A DNA stretch of 53,282 bases from Alphaproteobacteria bacterium (GTDB lineage Bacteria; Pseudomonadota; Alphaproteobacteria; RF32; CAG-239). Shown here in pieces: positions 24,928-33,432 of this stretch. Position numbers and translations under genes: made by a program. Positions within the stretch are counted from its first letter, which is position 1. The number at the start of each line of letters is the position of its first letter. Below the pieces are notes generated by a model that was not told the origin of the DNA, made no database searches, and saw only the letters and a list, made by a program, of their open reading frames with translations. The DNA lies in assembly GCA_900769705.1 (NCBI GenBank), contig CAAGHP010000006.1:1-53282 (forward strand). Direction: 5' to 3'.

Positions 24928-25287
24928 ATGGCAAAGTCGGAAGACGCATCTATTGATTCCATTCTAAAGTCAATCCGCGAGGCGATTATTGACAAGGAAC
25001 AGCATAAATATTTTGAACAGTTTTTGCCGGAAAAACAAAAGAAAGAACCGGTATTTGAACCTCAAAAAGAAGAAGAGGACGAGGTTTTTGAATTGTCCAA
25101 AAATATGATGGTAAAGCGCGAAGATATTCCGTATCAGCTCGGAATATGGAATTTTAATGATGTGGCTAAAAAAATTATGAAAAAATATCAGATATATTTT
25201 GCTAAACGCGCGGTAAAAACAGATGTGTCGAACTCAAATGACAATTTAGATGATCGAGTGTGCGTAAAGGAAAATTCTTTGGCCTGA
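24928..25287 (+). CDS. PopZ-like (DUF2497-type) polar organising protein, short form
   Basis: A 119-residue protein. Its N-terminus, EDASIDSILKSIREAI, matches the short helical peptide that begins PopZ/DUF2497 proteins, and an acidic stretch leads to EVFELSKNM, the second weakly conserved patch. PopZ forms a pole-organising matrix in Alphaproteobacteria. The C-terminal oligomerisation helices ending in VERIVR-like sequence are not evident; a lysine-rich segment (VAKKIMKKYQIYFAKRAVK) takes their place. Location between tolC and valS supports the family call. ATG 24928 with GAGG 9 nt upstream is preferred to the in-frame TTG at 24913. Confidence 0.6.
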   Translation: MAKSEDASIDSILKSIREAIIDKEQHKYFEQFLPEKQKKEPVFEPQKEEEDEVFELSKNMMVKREDIPYQLGIWNFNDVAKKIMKKYQIYFAKRAVKTDVSNSNDNLDDRVCVKENSLA

Positions 25288-25357
25288 ACGGTCTATTTTC
25301 CTCCCGAATTTTTTGTGTAATTACTGAAAAAATAACGTAAAAACGGAATAATGAAAA

Positions 25358-27997
25358 ATGTTAGAAAAGAACTATAATCCAAAAGACTTTGAAGAAAAAA
25401 TTTATGAAAAATGGGAAAATGACGGCGATTTTAAGCCAGATATGAAAAGTAAAAATGAAGCGTTTTCGATTGTGATTCCGCCACCGAATGTAACCGGTGT
25501 TTTGCACATGGGACATGCGCTGGATGATACTTTGCAAGATATTTTAATCCGCTATAACCGTATGCAGGGTAAAAAAGTTTTGTGGCAGCCGGGGACAGAC
25601 CATGCAGGTATTGCCACACAAATGGTGGTTGAGCGCAATTTAGCTAAAGAAGGGATTACCCGCCACGATTTGGGGCGTGAAAAGTTTATTGAAAAAGTTT
25701 GGGAATGGCGCAAACAATCCGGCGGAACAATTTGCCGCCAGCTGCGTCGTTTGGGGGCTTCCTGTGATTGGAGCCGCGAGCGCTTTACCATGGATGAGGG
25801 ACTTTCCCGCGCGGTGCGTAAAATTTTTGTTTCGCTGTATAAAGATGGTTTGATTTTTAAAGCGAAGAAATTGGTAAACTGGGATCCTAAGCTGGGTACG
25901 GCTGTTTCAGATTTGGAAGTAGTGCAAAAAGAAACTGTCGGCAAAATGTATTACTATAAATATCCGATTGAGGGTGCAGATGGTGAATATATCCATATTG
26001 CCACTACCCGTCCGGAAACTATGTTCGGCGATACGGCGGTGGCTGTTTCCAAAGAGAATCCGAAATTGGCGCATTTAATTGGTAAAAACTGCATTATTCC
26101 GATTATTAACCGCGTGATTCCGATTATCGGCGATGAGCATGCTGACCCTGAAAAAGGTACAGGTGCCGTAAAAATTACTCCGGCGCATGACTTTAACGAC
26201 TTTGAAGTCGGCAAACGCCACAATCTGCCGATGATTAACGTTTTGAACCCAGATGCCACTTTGAATGAAAATACTCCGTATGCTGGTTTAACTACGATGG
26301 AAGCTCGTGCTAAGACAATCGAAAAATTGACCGAATTGGGATTGATGGATAAAATAGAAGACCACCCGATGGTTATTCCGTACGGCGATCGCAGTGGTGT
26401 GGTTATTGAACCTTTGATGACCGATCAATGGTTTGTTGATGCTCCGAAATTGGCTGTTGATGCAATTAAAGCTGTTGAAGACGGCGATATGCAGTTTGTG
26501 CCGAAGAGCTATGAAAAAACCTATTTTGAATGGATGCGTAATATTCAGCCGTGGTGTATTTCTCGTCAGCTGTGGTGGGGACATCAAATGCCGATTTGGT
26601 ATGGACCGGACGGCGAAATTTTCTGTGAAGAGAATGAAGACGAAGCCAAGGCAGCTGCTGCCAAGTATTATGGCAAAGAAGTTGAATTGACCCGTGAAAC
26701 CGATGTTTTGGATACTTGGTTTTCTTCCGGCTTGTGGGCGTTTTCAACTATGGGTTGGCCGGATGAAACCGAATTTTTGAAAACATTTTACCCTACTTCG
26801 GTTTTGGTTACCGGTTTTGACATCATTTTCTTCTGGGTTGCCCGCATGATGATGATGAGTATGTATATGATGAAACGTGTGCCGTTTAGAAAATGCTATA
26901 TTCACGGTTTGGTGCGCGATGAGCAAGGTCGTAAGATGAGTAAGTCCAAAGGCAATACGGTTGATCCGATGGAAACAATCGAAAAATACGGAGCCGATGC
27001 TTTACGCTTCTTTATGGCGGCAATGGAAACTCAGGGACGCGATATCAATTTGTCTGATTCCCGCATTCAGGGGTACCGTAACTTTGCTACAAAATTGTGG
27101 AATGCAGCTCGTTTCTGTGAGATGAATGAATGTTACTCCGTAAAAGATTTTGAAGTTAAATCAGTAAAACTGGAAATCAGTAAGTGGATTATGGCAAAGG
27201 CTAAAGAAGCTTCGGCCGAAGTTACGGAAAACTTAAACAATTTCCGCTTTTCCGATGCGGCAAATGCAGTTTACCAATTTGTTTGGGGGACATTCTGTGA
27301 TTGGTATATTGAACTGATTAAGCCAATTTTTTATGGCGAAAATGCTGCGGAAATTAAAGAAATTCGTGCGGTAACTGCTTGGACTTTGGATAGAATTTTG
27401 ATAATGCTGCATCCGTTTATGCCGTTTATTACCGAAGAATTGTGGGATAATCTGACCGCCCGTTCCGGCAAGCTGATTCACGCTGCATGGCCGACAGACG
27501 AAAATGTAAACGCTGCTGATAAAAATGAAATTGACCGTGCTATAGATATTATTTCGGCAATTCGTTCTTTGCGTTCATCAATGAACTTGCCGGCAGGCGC
27601 TAAGCTGCATGCGTATGTAAAAGATGCTGTTGCTGAAACTTTGACTGCGGTGGAACGTCAAAAAGCTTTGATTTGCAAATTAGCTCGTTTGGAAGAACTT
27701 GAGGCTTTAGAAAATAGAGAAGTTACTAAAGATATGGTACAGACCGTCAGTCGCGAAGCCGCAATTTTGATTCCGCTGAAAGGTGTTGTTGATTTTGAGG
27801 CAGAGCGCGCTCGTTTGCAAAAAGAATTGGAAACATTAAATAAAAACTTGGAAGGCTACAGCCGTAAGCTGAGTAATGAAAGCTTTGTGGCTAAAGCTCC
27901 GGCAGCTGTGGTTGCTGAAGAAAAACGCCGTCAGGCCGAGGCTCAGGAAAACAAAGCTAAAGTTGAAGAGGCTTTGGCTCGTATTGCAAATTTTTAA
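25358..27997 (+). CDS. valS: Valine--tRNA ligase
   Basis: A class I aminoacyl-tRNA synthetase that charges tRNA-Val. The HIGH motif appears as HMGH in PPNVTGVLHMGHAL (about residues 40-53) and the KMSKS motif as KMSKSKGN (about 526-533). The editing domain lies between them (TTRPETMFGDTAVAV), and the C-terminal coiled-coil arm (about 810-879) is present, so the protein is full length at 879 residues. It is followed after 10 bp by an OmpA-like lipoprotein gene whose ribosome-binding site overlaps the valS stop. Confidence 0.97.
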   Translation: MLEKNYNPKDFEEKIYEKWENDGDFKPDMKSKNEAFSIVIPPPNVTGVLHMGHALDDTLQDILIRYNRMQGKKVLWQPGTDHAGIATQMVVERNLAKEGITRHDLGREKFIEKVWEWRKQSGGTICRQLRRLGASCDWSRERFTMDEGLSRAVRKIFVSLYKDGLIFKAKKLVNWDPKLGTAVSDLEVVQKETVGKMYYYKYPIEGADGEYIHIATTRPETMFGDTAVAVSKENPKLAHLIGKNCIIPIINRVIPIIGDEHADPEKGTGAVKITPAHDFNDFEVGKRHNLPMINVLNPDATLNENTPYAGLTTMEARAKTIEKLTELGLMDKIEDHPMVIPYGDRSGVVIEPLMTDQWFVDAPKLAVDAIKAVEDGDMQFVPKSYEKTYFEWMRNIQPWCISRQLWWGHQMPIWYGPDGEIFCEENEDEAKAAAAKYYGKEVELTRETDVLDTWFSSGLWAFSTMGWPDETEFLKTFYPTSVLVTGFDIIFFWVARMMMMSMYMMKRVPFRKCYIHGLVRDEQGRKMSKSKGNTVDPMETIEKYGADALRFFMAAMETQGRDINLSDSRIQGYRNFATKLWNAARFCEMNECYSVKDFEVKSVKLEISKWIMAKAKEASAEVTENLNNFRFSDAANAVYQFVWGTFCDWYIELIKPIFYGENAAEIKEIRAVTAWTLDRILIMLHPFMPFITEELWDNLTARSGKLIHAAWPTDENVNAADKNEIDRAIDIISAIRSLRSSMNLPAGAKLHAYVKDAVAETLTAVERQKALICKLARLEELEALENREVTKDMVQTVSREAAILIPLKGVVDFEAERARLQKELETLNKNLEGYSRKLSNESFVAKAPAAVVAEEKRRQAEAQENKAKVEEALARIANF

Positions 27998-28007
27998 GGA
28001 GATAAAA

Positions 28008-28646
28008 ATGAAAAAAATAATTTTAAGTTTGGTTGCAGTATGTTTTATGTCTGCTTGTGCTACAGATCCTTACACCGGCGAAAGTAAAGTGGCAAAAACT
28101 GCGTGGGGAACAGGTATTGGCGCCGCTGCAGGTGCTGGTATCGGCGCTTTAATCGGCGGTGAAAAAGGTGCTTTGATTGGTGCCGGTATCGGCGGAGCTA
28201 CAGGTGCGGCAGCTGGGGGATATATGGATATTCAAGCCAGCAAACTGCGTCAAAAATTAACAGGAACAGGCGTGCAGGTTGCGCGTGACGGTGATAATAT
28301 TCGTTTGATTATGCCAAACAGCATAACTTTCAATACAAACGAATCGACAATTAAAACTTCGGCAAACAGTGTGCTTGATTCAGTTGCTTTAGTTGCTAAA
28401 GAATATGACAAAACCAGATTGCAAGTTGTAGGCTATACCGACAGTACAGGCAATGATAAAATCAATCAGCCGCTATCAGAACGCCGTGCCGCAGCCGTTG
28501 CAAATTATTTGGCTTTGCGCGGAGTGCAGGGCAGTCGTATCAGTTCTTACGGCGCCGGTTCATCTAATCCGATTGCATCTAATGCCACAACTGAAGGCAA
28601 GGCTCAAAATCGCCGTGTCGAAATTACTTTGATTAACGCTCAATAA
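28008..28646 (+). CDS. OmpA-family lipoprotein with glycine-zipper segment
   Basis: A 212-residue outer-membrane lipoprotein. The signal peptide ends in the lipobox MSAC; a glycine-zipper region (about 38-75, GIGAAAGAGIGALIGG) may insert in the membrane; the C-terminal OmpA peptidoglycan-binding domain (about 95-210) carries VVGYTDSTGNDKINQPLSERRA and closes with NRRVEITL. It resembles YiaD-type proteins. ATG 28008 is used because AAGGAG lies 6 nt upstream and the lipoprotein signal starts there; the frame is open further upstream within valS. A terminator follows. Confidence 0.9.
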   Translation: MKKIILSLVAVCFMSACATDPYTGESKVAKTAWGTGIGAAAGAGIGALIGGEKGALIGAGIGGATGAAAGGYMDIQASKLRQKLTGTGVQVARDGDNIRLIMPNSITFNTNESTIKTSANSVLDSVALVAKEYDKTRLQVVGYTDSTGNDKINQPLSERRAAAVANYLALRGVQGSRISSYGAGSSNPIASNATTEGKAQNRRVEITLINAQ

Positions 28647-28665
28647 TTTGCGTTTTACTGAAATT

Positions 28666-28699
28666 AACCGCCGTATTATAAAAAAGTACGGCGGTTTTT
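28666..28699 (+). terminator. Intrinsic terminator after the OmpA-like lipoprotein gene
   Basis: AACCGCCGTA (28666-28675) pairs with TACGGCGGTT (28687-28696), followed by a short T run. The stretch 28700-28838 beyond it shows nothing I can name. Confidence 0.9.
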
Positions 28700-28838
28700 G
28701 TTATTTAATCTTTACTTTTATGGTTGGTTCAGTAAATGCAAAGTTGCAACATATAATCTGTCTAAAGTGATAAATTCTTGCAAAGTGTGTAAAAGTCAGC
28801 CGTGCACCTTGTTAGTTATTTTTGACAATAATGTTTAA

Positions 28839-29720
28839 TTAAAGGCGTTTTAAATATTCGGCAAAGTTAATGATTGCAGAGCTTATTTCATCAGCAACTT
28901 CATCAAACTCGGCATTTTTACAAAGATTATCTTCATCAGCGTAAAGCGAACGGTTCAATTCCAGCTGCAGAGTGTACATTTTACGGCGCGGCTGACAATA
29001 GTTGAATGTGATATAGGCACCAGAATATGGACAATTTTCTTGTACATTATAATTATGGTCCCAAAATTGTGCGGCTAAGAAATCGCTGTATTCCTGCGGG
29101 CAGCTTTGGCTGAACAAATTGCCCAGACAAATATCAATACCGGAGCGGTCATCAATAATTGAACAGATTTTAGACGGCATGGAATGGCAGTCCAGCACCA
29201 CACAGAAATCAAATTTTTTCAGGCATTTATTGATAAGCTGCTGCAGCCGTCTGTGGTAAACATCATAAACCTTGCTTAAACGTTCTTCCGCTTCATGATA
29301 ATCCAGCAGTCCGTCATAAAGATTCTCACGTTTAAAGTTAATGCGGTGAATTACGCCCAGCCCAACGCGGCAATGCTTGTCATATAAAATATCCTTTTCT
29401 TTGGGATAGTTATAAAACATGGTCGGATCCAGCTCAAGCCGGTCGCGGTTTAAGTCTACAAAAGTGCGGGTAATGTTCATTTTGAGGGTGGTTAATCCCT
29501 TGTCAACAGCGCTTTTCAAAAGTTCATCAACCAGCAAATCTTCATTACGTCGCAGAATTTTTTCGTCAAAGCGTACATTTTGCAGAAATTCCGGAGGAAA
29601 AAAGGTACCGCTGTGCGGTATTGAAAGTATCAGCGGATATTGCAATTTATCAGCATTAAACTCATTGTATACTGATAAACTTGTGTAATCAACCTTGAAA
29701 TCAATATGTTTATCCGCCAT
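28839..29720 (-). CDS. N-formylglutamate amidohydrolase family protein
   Basis: A 293-residue metal-dependent hydrolase of the FGase family, whose known member splits N-formylglutamate at the end of histidine breakdown. Recognisable are LSIPHSGTFFPPEF near the N-terminus, ITRTFVDLNRDRLELDP (about 110-126) and VVLDCHSMPS (about 175-184), which supplies the metal ligands. No other hut genes are present, so the true substrate may be another N-acylated amino acid. It follows the flavin reductase gene by 7 bp on the same strand. Confidence 0.85.
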   Translation of the reverse strand: MADKHIDFKVDYTSLSVYNEFNADKLQYPLILSIPHSGTFFPPEFLQNVRFDEKILRRNEDLLVDELLKSAVDKGLTTLKMNITRTFVDLNRDRLELDPTMFYNYPKEKDILYDKHCRVGLGVIHRINFKRENLYDGLLDYHEAEERLSKVYDVYHRRLQQLINKCLKKFDFCVVLDCHSMPSKICSIIDDRSGIDICLGNLFSQSCPQEYSDFLAAQFWDHNYNVQENCPYSGAYITFNYCQPRRKMYTLQLELNRSLYADEDNLCKNAEFDEVADEISSAIINFAEYLKRL

Positions 29721-29727
29721 AAGCCAC

Positions 29728-30606
29728 CTATTTTTTGAGGGTTAAAGTTTTACGAGGAGCTTTTTGCTCAAAGTTTTTGTTTTCTGCGGTTTTATTTTTG
29801 CGAAAAGGCTTGCTGTTTTCGGCGCTGCGTTTAAAAGTTTTTCGTTCTTTGAATTTGCGCTCTTCTTGGGAGCGTTTGCCAAATTTTGAACGATGCGGTT
29901 TATCGCCTCTTTTACCTTCTTTAGAATCTTGCATAAAATCTTTGCGTTTAAAATCACCGCGTTTGGTAAAAGTTTTTCTCTTTTCAGATTTTTCAGTGTT
30001 TTCTTTTTCTGTCCGTTTGCGTTTGGTAGTGTCCTTTTCTACAGACCAGCCGAATTTACCAAGCTGCTTGCCCAAAGCATAATAAAAACCGTGAGCGTAG
30101 GCCAATAATCCGGCTTTTTCCAGATGCAAAGCATTATTTTCATCTAAATATTGTTCATCGACATTAACCGATAACACTTCGGCCAAAAACATATCATGCG
30201 TGGCAGGCTGCATATCGGTGCCAAGATGTTTAATTTCTAAAACGCGGCATTCCAGCGATATTGGGGATTCAGCAACTTGCGGAGCTGCAATTTTGGTGCA
30301 CGGCGCGGCGGTTAGGCCGGCACTCTCAAATTTATTTACTGTGCGACCGCTTTTGACGCCGCATATATCAACTTGTTTTGCCAGCGCCACGGTTGGCAGA
30401 TTGATAACAAATTCTTTTGTCTGACTGATGATTTCATAACTATAGCGCGATGGGCGCAGCGAAACGTATACCAAAGTCGGGTCGCTGCATAAAACTCCCG
30501 TCCAAGCCGCTGTCATAACGTTTGGCTTTTCCATTGTGCCGCAAGAAACTAAAACCGGCGGCAGCGGAGCCATCAATGTTCCGGGACGCCATGAAACTTT
30601 TGCCAT
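29728..30606 (-). CDS. Flavin reductase-like protein with long basic tail
   Basis: Residues 1-175 form a flavin reductase / DIM6-NTAB domain that binds FMN (MAKVSWRPGTLM, NVMTAAWTGVLCSDPTLV, FVINLPT). From about residue 185 the protein becomes a 105-residue low-complexity tail rich in Lys, Arg, Glu, Ser and Phe (FKRKDFM, KFKERKTFKRS), resembling RNA-binding tails of DEAD-box helicases. ATG 30606 has an AAGGAG site; the frame is open 19 codons upstream but without such a site. Electron partner and substrate are unknown. It forms a pair with the amidohydrolase downstream. Confidence 0.8.
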   Translation of the reverse strand: MAKVSWRPGTLMAPLPPVLVSCGTMEKPNVMTAAWTGVLCSDPTLVYVSLRPSRYSYEIISQTKEFVINLPTVALAKQVDICGVKSGRTVNKFESAGLTAAPCTKIAAPQVAESPISLECRVLEIKHLGTDMQPATHDMFLAEVLSVNVDEQYLDENNALHLEKAGLLAYAHGFYYALGKQLGKFGWSVEKDTTKRKRTEKENTEKSEKRKTFTKRGDFKRKDFMQDSKEGKRGDKPHRSKFGKRSQEERKFKERKTFKRSAENSKPFRKNKTAENKNFEQKAPRKTLTLKK

Positions 30607-30673
30607 ATTCAACTCCTTTAAAATAACTTTGCGCAGTATATACCCAAAATTTTTTACAGTCAAGCAAAGTCAA

Positions 30674-30707
30674 GGTCTGCCACAATGTTGCAGCAGACCG
30701 CTTTTTT
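30674..30707 (+). terminator. Orphan terminator-like hairpin
   Basis: GGTCTGC (30674-30680) pairs with GCAGACC (30693-30699) and is followed by GC and six T residues on the plus strand. No plus-strand gene ends here: the flavin reductase start lies to the left and xseB to the right. It may end an unannotated short transcript or antisense RNA. Confidence 0.45.
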
Positions 30708-30874
30708 CAGGAATAAAACTATGAAAATTCATAGTGATTTTAATATAGCATATTTTGTCGTCTTTACCTATAAATCTAAAGAGCAGGGTTGGCCGATAAA
30801 TAGTTTAATAAGTTGCAGAATCTAATTGTAAAAATAAACTAATGAGCTAAGCTGTTGGTTAATGGAGAACAAAA

Positions 30875-31120
30875 ATGAAAGATTTAGATTTAAGCAAATT
30901 GAGTTTTGAAGATGCTTTGGTACAGCTGGAAAGTATTGTGCGTGAGCTTGAAGGCGGAAAAATCAAACTTGACGATGCGGTGGAAGCTTATGAAAAAGCC
31001 ACGGCTTTAAAAAAATTTTGTGAAGAAAAGCTCAAAGCGGCGCAGTTGAAAATCGAAAAAATAAATGTCTCACCGGAAGGTGTTGTTGCTACCGAACCTT
31101 TGGATAAAGTGGAGGAATAA
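30875..31120 (+). CDS. xseB: Exodeoxyribonuclease VII small subunit
   Basis: The small subunit that combines with XseA to degrade single-stranded DNA. Its 81 residues match the family: LSFEDALVQLESIVRELEGG and LDDAVEAYEKATALKKFCE. GGAG lies 7 nt before the ATG. It overlaps ispA at TAATG, a pairing common in Proteobacteria; xseA is not in the window. Confidence 0.95.
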   Translation: MKDLDLSKLSFEDALVQLESIVRELEGGKIKLDDAVEAYEKATALKKFCEEKLKAAQLKIEKINVSPEGVVATEPLDKVEE

Positions 31121-32016
31121 TGGTAGATGTAAAACAAAGTTTAAGTGAATTTTCGGTAAAGTTTAATGCCGATTTGCCGGAATATTTGCCGTTGCCGAAA
31201 GTGGTTGAAAAACGTGTTGTTGAGGCAATGAGCTATTCGCTGATGAACGGCGGCAAGCGCTTGCGTCCGTTTTTGCTATGTCAATGCGCTGCTTTGTTTG
31301 ATATTGATTATAAAACATGTTTGCCGGCGGCTGTGTCTTTGGAAATGCTGCATACTTATTCTCTTATACACGATGATTTGCCGGCAATGGATAATGACGA
31401 TTTGCGGCGCGGCAAACCTACATGCCATAAAAAATTTGATGAGGCAACTGCTATTTTGGCGGGTGACGGGCTTTTAACCCACGCTTTCAGAGTGCTGTCC
31501 ACGGCTTTAGAAATTCGTCCGGAAATTCGTTTGACTTTGGTGCAGCTGCTTTCGGACGCGGCCGGTGCTTTTGGCGGTATGATTGCCGGGCAGACTTTGG
31601 ATTTGTATGCCGAATCCGTGGGAACAGCTAATGGCGATGAAGATATTATAGCGCGTTTGGAAGAAATGAAAACCGGACGTCTGCTGCGTTATGCTTGTGA
31701 GGCGGGCGCGGTTTTGGGAAAGGCACCGTTGGAACAGCGTCAAGCTTTGGTTAGCTATTCTCGCAAAATTGGGCAGACTTTTCAAATCAGCGATGATATT
31801 TTGGACCGCGAAGGCGACCAAAATCTGATGGGCAAAACTTTGCATAAAGATGAGGCGCAAAATAAATTTACCATTGTCAGCCGCTTTGGAGTTGCAAAGG
31901 CTAAAAAATTAGCACAGAAACTTACGGATGAAGCTATCGAAACGGTTAATGTCTTTGGCAAAAAAGCTGAAATTTTACAAGAACTTGCTCGTTTTATTAT
32001 TGAACGTAACCACTAA
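31120..32016 (+). CDS. ispA: Farnesyl diphosphate synthase-type polyprenyl synthetase
   Basis: A trans-prenyltransferase that extends DMAPP/GPP with isopentenyl diphosphate to farnesyl diphosphate. The first aspartate-rich motif DDLPAMDNDDLRRG (about residues 85-98) and the second, ISDDILDREGDQ (about 222-233), are intact, as are NGGKRLRP and the FDEATAILAGDGLL block. The 298 residues and coupling to xseB favour IspA over longer-chain synthases. dxs, often next, is not here. Confidence 0.93.
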   Translation: MVDVKQSLSEFSVKFNADLPEYLPLPKVVEKRVVEAMSYSLMNGGKRLRPFLLCQCAALFDIDYKTCLPAAVSLEMLHTYSLIHDDLPAMDNDDLRRGKPTCHKKFDEATAILAGDGLLTHAFRVLSTALEIRPEIRLTLVQLLSDAAGAFGGMIAGQTLDLYAESVGTANGDEDIIARLEEMKTGRLLRYACEAGAVLGKAPLEQRQALVSYSRKIGQTFQISDDILDREGDQNLMGKTLHKDEAQNKFTIVSRFGVAKAKKLAQKLTDEAIETVNVFGKKAEILQELARFIIERNH

Positions 32017-32092
32017 AAAAATCTGTTGCGCGCTTCTTGTTTTTATGGTATGCTGAAAGCATAAAATATAATTATGAAAATGGAGGTGTGCT

Positions 32093-32482
32093 ATGCCTGA
32101 AAAAAAGAAAATTACTGCCGGTCAGCAGTTTATGAAATTGCTGGAAAATGCCGCAAAAGATAAAGACAGACTTTTAGATTTGGCAAGCGGAGTTATTAAA
32201 CGTTCGCATTCCGGCCGCGGGCTGAAAAATCGTAATTTACCGGATAATGAATCGGCCGTAAAAATGAATGCTTCAATCGCTAAGTTTAATGCTATGGCCG
32301 GTAAAGATGTGTCTACAGATGGAATGCTGGCGATGATTGCCAACGTCTATCGGCAGGAAGGCTTTGGTTCTCCTAAAAAGTTTAAGGAAGATTTTAAGAA
32401 AAAACATCCGGCTGAATTTGATAAGCAAACCGCCAAAACAGTCCTGATGATGGCTCAGCGCCGCACCGCAGTAAACGGATAG
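32093..32482 (+). CDS. Hypothetical small basic protein
   Basis: A 129-residue protein with no signal peptide or membrane segment, rich in Lys, Met and Ala and probably helical. It has an excellent GGAGG ribosome-binding site and its own terminator, so I consider it real. A middle stretch NASIAKFNAMAGKDVSTDG and the C-terminal FKEDFKKKHPAEFDKQ are its most distinctive parts. I do not recognise a family. A role in nucleic-acid binding is possible from its charge but unsupported. Confidence 0.6.
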   Translation: MPEKKKITAGQQFMKLLENAAKDKDRLLDLASGVIKRSHSGRGLKNRNLPDNESAVKMNASIAKFNAMAGKDVSTDGMLAMIANVYRQEGFGSPKKFKEDFKKKHPAEFDKQTAKTVLMMAQRRTAVNG

Positions 32483-32511
32483 TTATATTTTATCTTTTTG
32501 TTTCTCCTTTG

Positions 32512-32536
32512 CCGCCGATGTTTTATCGGCGGTTTT
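32512..32536 (+). terminator. Intrinsic terminator
   Basis: CCGCCGAT (32512-32519) pairs with ATCGGCGG (32525-32532) around a GTTTT loop, followed by TTTT. It ends the transcript of the 129-residue protein. Confidence 0.85.
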
Positions 32537-32610
32537 ATCTTGTTTGTGTAAAAATATGTTGATTTATCTGCTAAATTCCGTATTGTGAGAAAAAACATAA
32601 GGAGAATAAT

Positions 32611-33201
32611 ATGCTGATTTTTAGTTTGGCAATAGTTGCCGCTCTATTTTATACTTTGCCGAGTTATGCTAATCCGGCCTGCGCTGTTTGTACGGTGGGT
32701 GTGGCTGTTGGCTTAGAGGTGGCTCGCAATTTGGGCGTTGATGACAGTGTGATTGCTGTTTGGGCAGGAGCTTTGTTGATGCTTATTGGTTATTGGACAA
32801 TTTTGTGGTGCGATAAAAAAGGCTGGAACTTTGCTTTTCGCAATCCGCTTTTGATAGTTTTGTCAATTTCCATGATTGCCGGTGTTTATATAAAAGATTT
32901 GGTTTATACGCCAAAACCGATTTTAGTTTTTTATTTGGATCCGTTTTTGTTTTGTACTTTGTTAGGCGCGGCTGTATTGACATATAGTTCGGTGTTCTAT
33001 CAATGGATGAAAGCCAAAAACGGCGGTCACGCACATTTTCCGTTTGAAAAAGTGGTGCTGCCGATAGTCGCTTTGGCTTTGACCAGTTATGCCGTAAACT
33101 ATTTTGAAGTTTGCAAGCCGTTACCAACGGCAGCTGTTGTGGAAAACAGTGCTCCGGCTTTACCTGACGACGGTTCGGATATTTATGATTTTAGCAAATA
33201 A
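32611..33201 (+). CDS. Multi-pass membrane protein with CxxC motif
   Basis: A 196-residue membrane protein with an N-terminal hydrophobic helix or signal ending near SYANPAC, a CAVC motif (residues 24-27) directly after it, then the segment VGLEVARNLGVDDSVIAVW, and about four membrane helices (50-68, 78-93, 104-127, 147-162). The C-terminal 30 residues are soluble and acidic. Proteins with a similar CxxCTV...LG.DD core exist as uncharacterised families; the paired cysteines just outside the membrane suggest metal binding or thiol chemistry, which is inference. AAGGAG precedes the ATG and a terminator follows. Confidence 0.7.
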   Translation: MLIFSLAIVAALFYTLPSYANPACAVCTVGVAVGLEVARNLGVDDSVIAVWAGALLMLIGYWTILWCDKKGWNFAFRNPLLIVLSISMIAGVYIKDLVYTPKPILVFYLDPFLFCTLLGAAVLTYSSVFYQWMKAKNGGHAHFPFEKVVLPIVALALTSYAVNYFEVCKPLPTAAVVENSAPALPDDGSDIYDFSK

Positions 33202-33207
33202 TAATTT

Positions 33208-33233
33208 AAGGAGGTGCAACAGCCTCCTTTTTT
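33208..33233 (+). terminator. Intrinsic terminator after the CxxC membrane protein
   Basis: AAGGAGG (33208-33214) pairs with CCTCCTT (33223-33229), loop TGCAACAG, then a T run. Confidence 0.85.
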
Positions 33234-33302
33234 ATAGCTTTATGCCGCTGAGGCAAATATATCCTAAAAATTTATTTTTTGTTTTTTTCTAAATTGCATT
33301 GT

Positions 33303-33396
33303 TATAAAATTTAACCTCCGGTGTTAGCGCACCAGACGTCACTTAACTTGAAAGGATAAGGCGGTATTTTCAAGCTCCGCCTTTTGATGTTTTTTG
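33303..33396 (+). ncRNA. Candidate small RNA or leader upstream of metG
   Basis: A -10-like TATAAA (33303-33308), with TTGTTT 18 nt further upstream, is followed by a GGTG/CACC hairpin (33320-33333) and then a terminator-like stem AAGGCGG (33358-33364) with CCGCCTT (33377-33383), ending in TTGATGTTTTTT. That gives a possible transcript of about 70-80 nt. It does not resemble a SAM riboswitch I know. The separate metG promoter further on suggests an independent small RNA. Confidence 0.4.
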
Positions 33397-33432
33397 CTGA
33401 CTAAAAAATAATAGCGTATTGTGTCTTTTTGC

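Noticed and set aside
27876..28007. Longer start of the OmpA-like lipoprotein inside valS
   Set aside because: The lipoprotein signal peptide and AAGGAG site fix the start at 28008.
33315..33396. SAM-responsive riboswitch ahead of metG
   Set aside because: Sequence and pairing do not match SAM-I, SAM-II or SAM-V as I know them, and metG (a tRNA ligase) has a separate promoter downstream.
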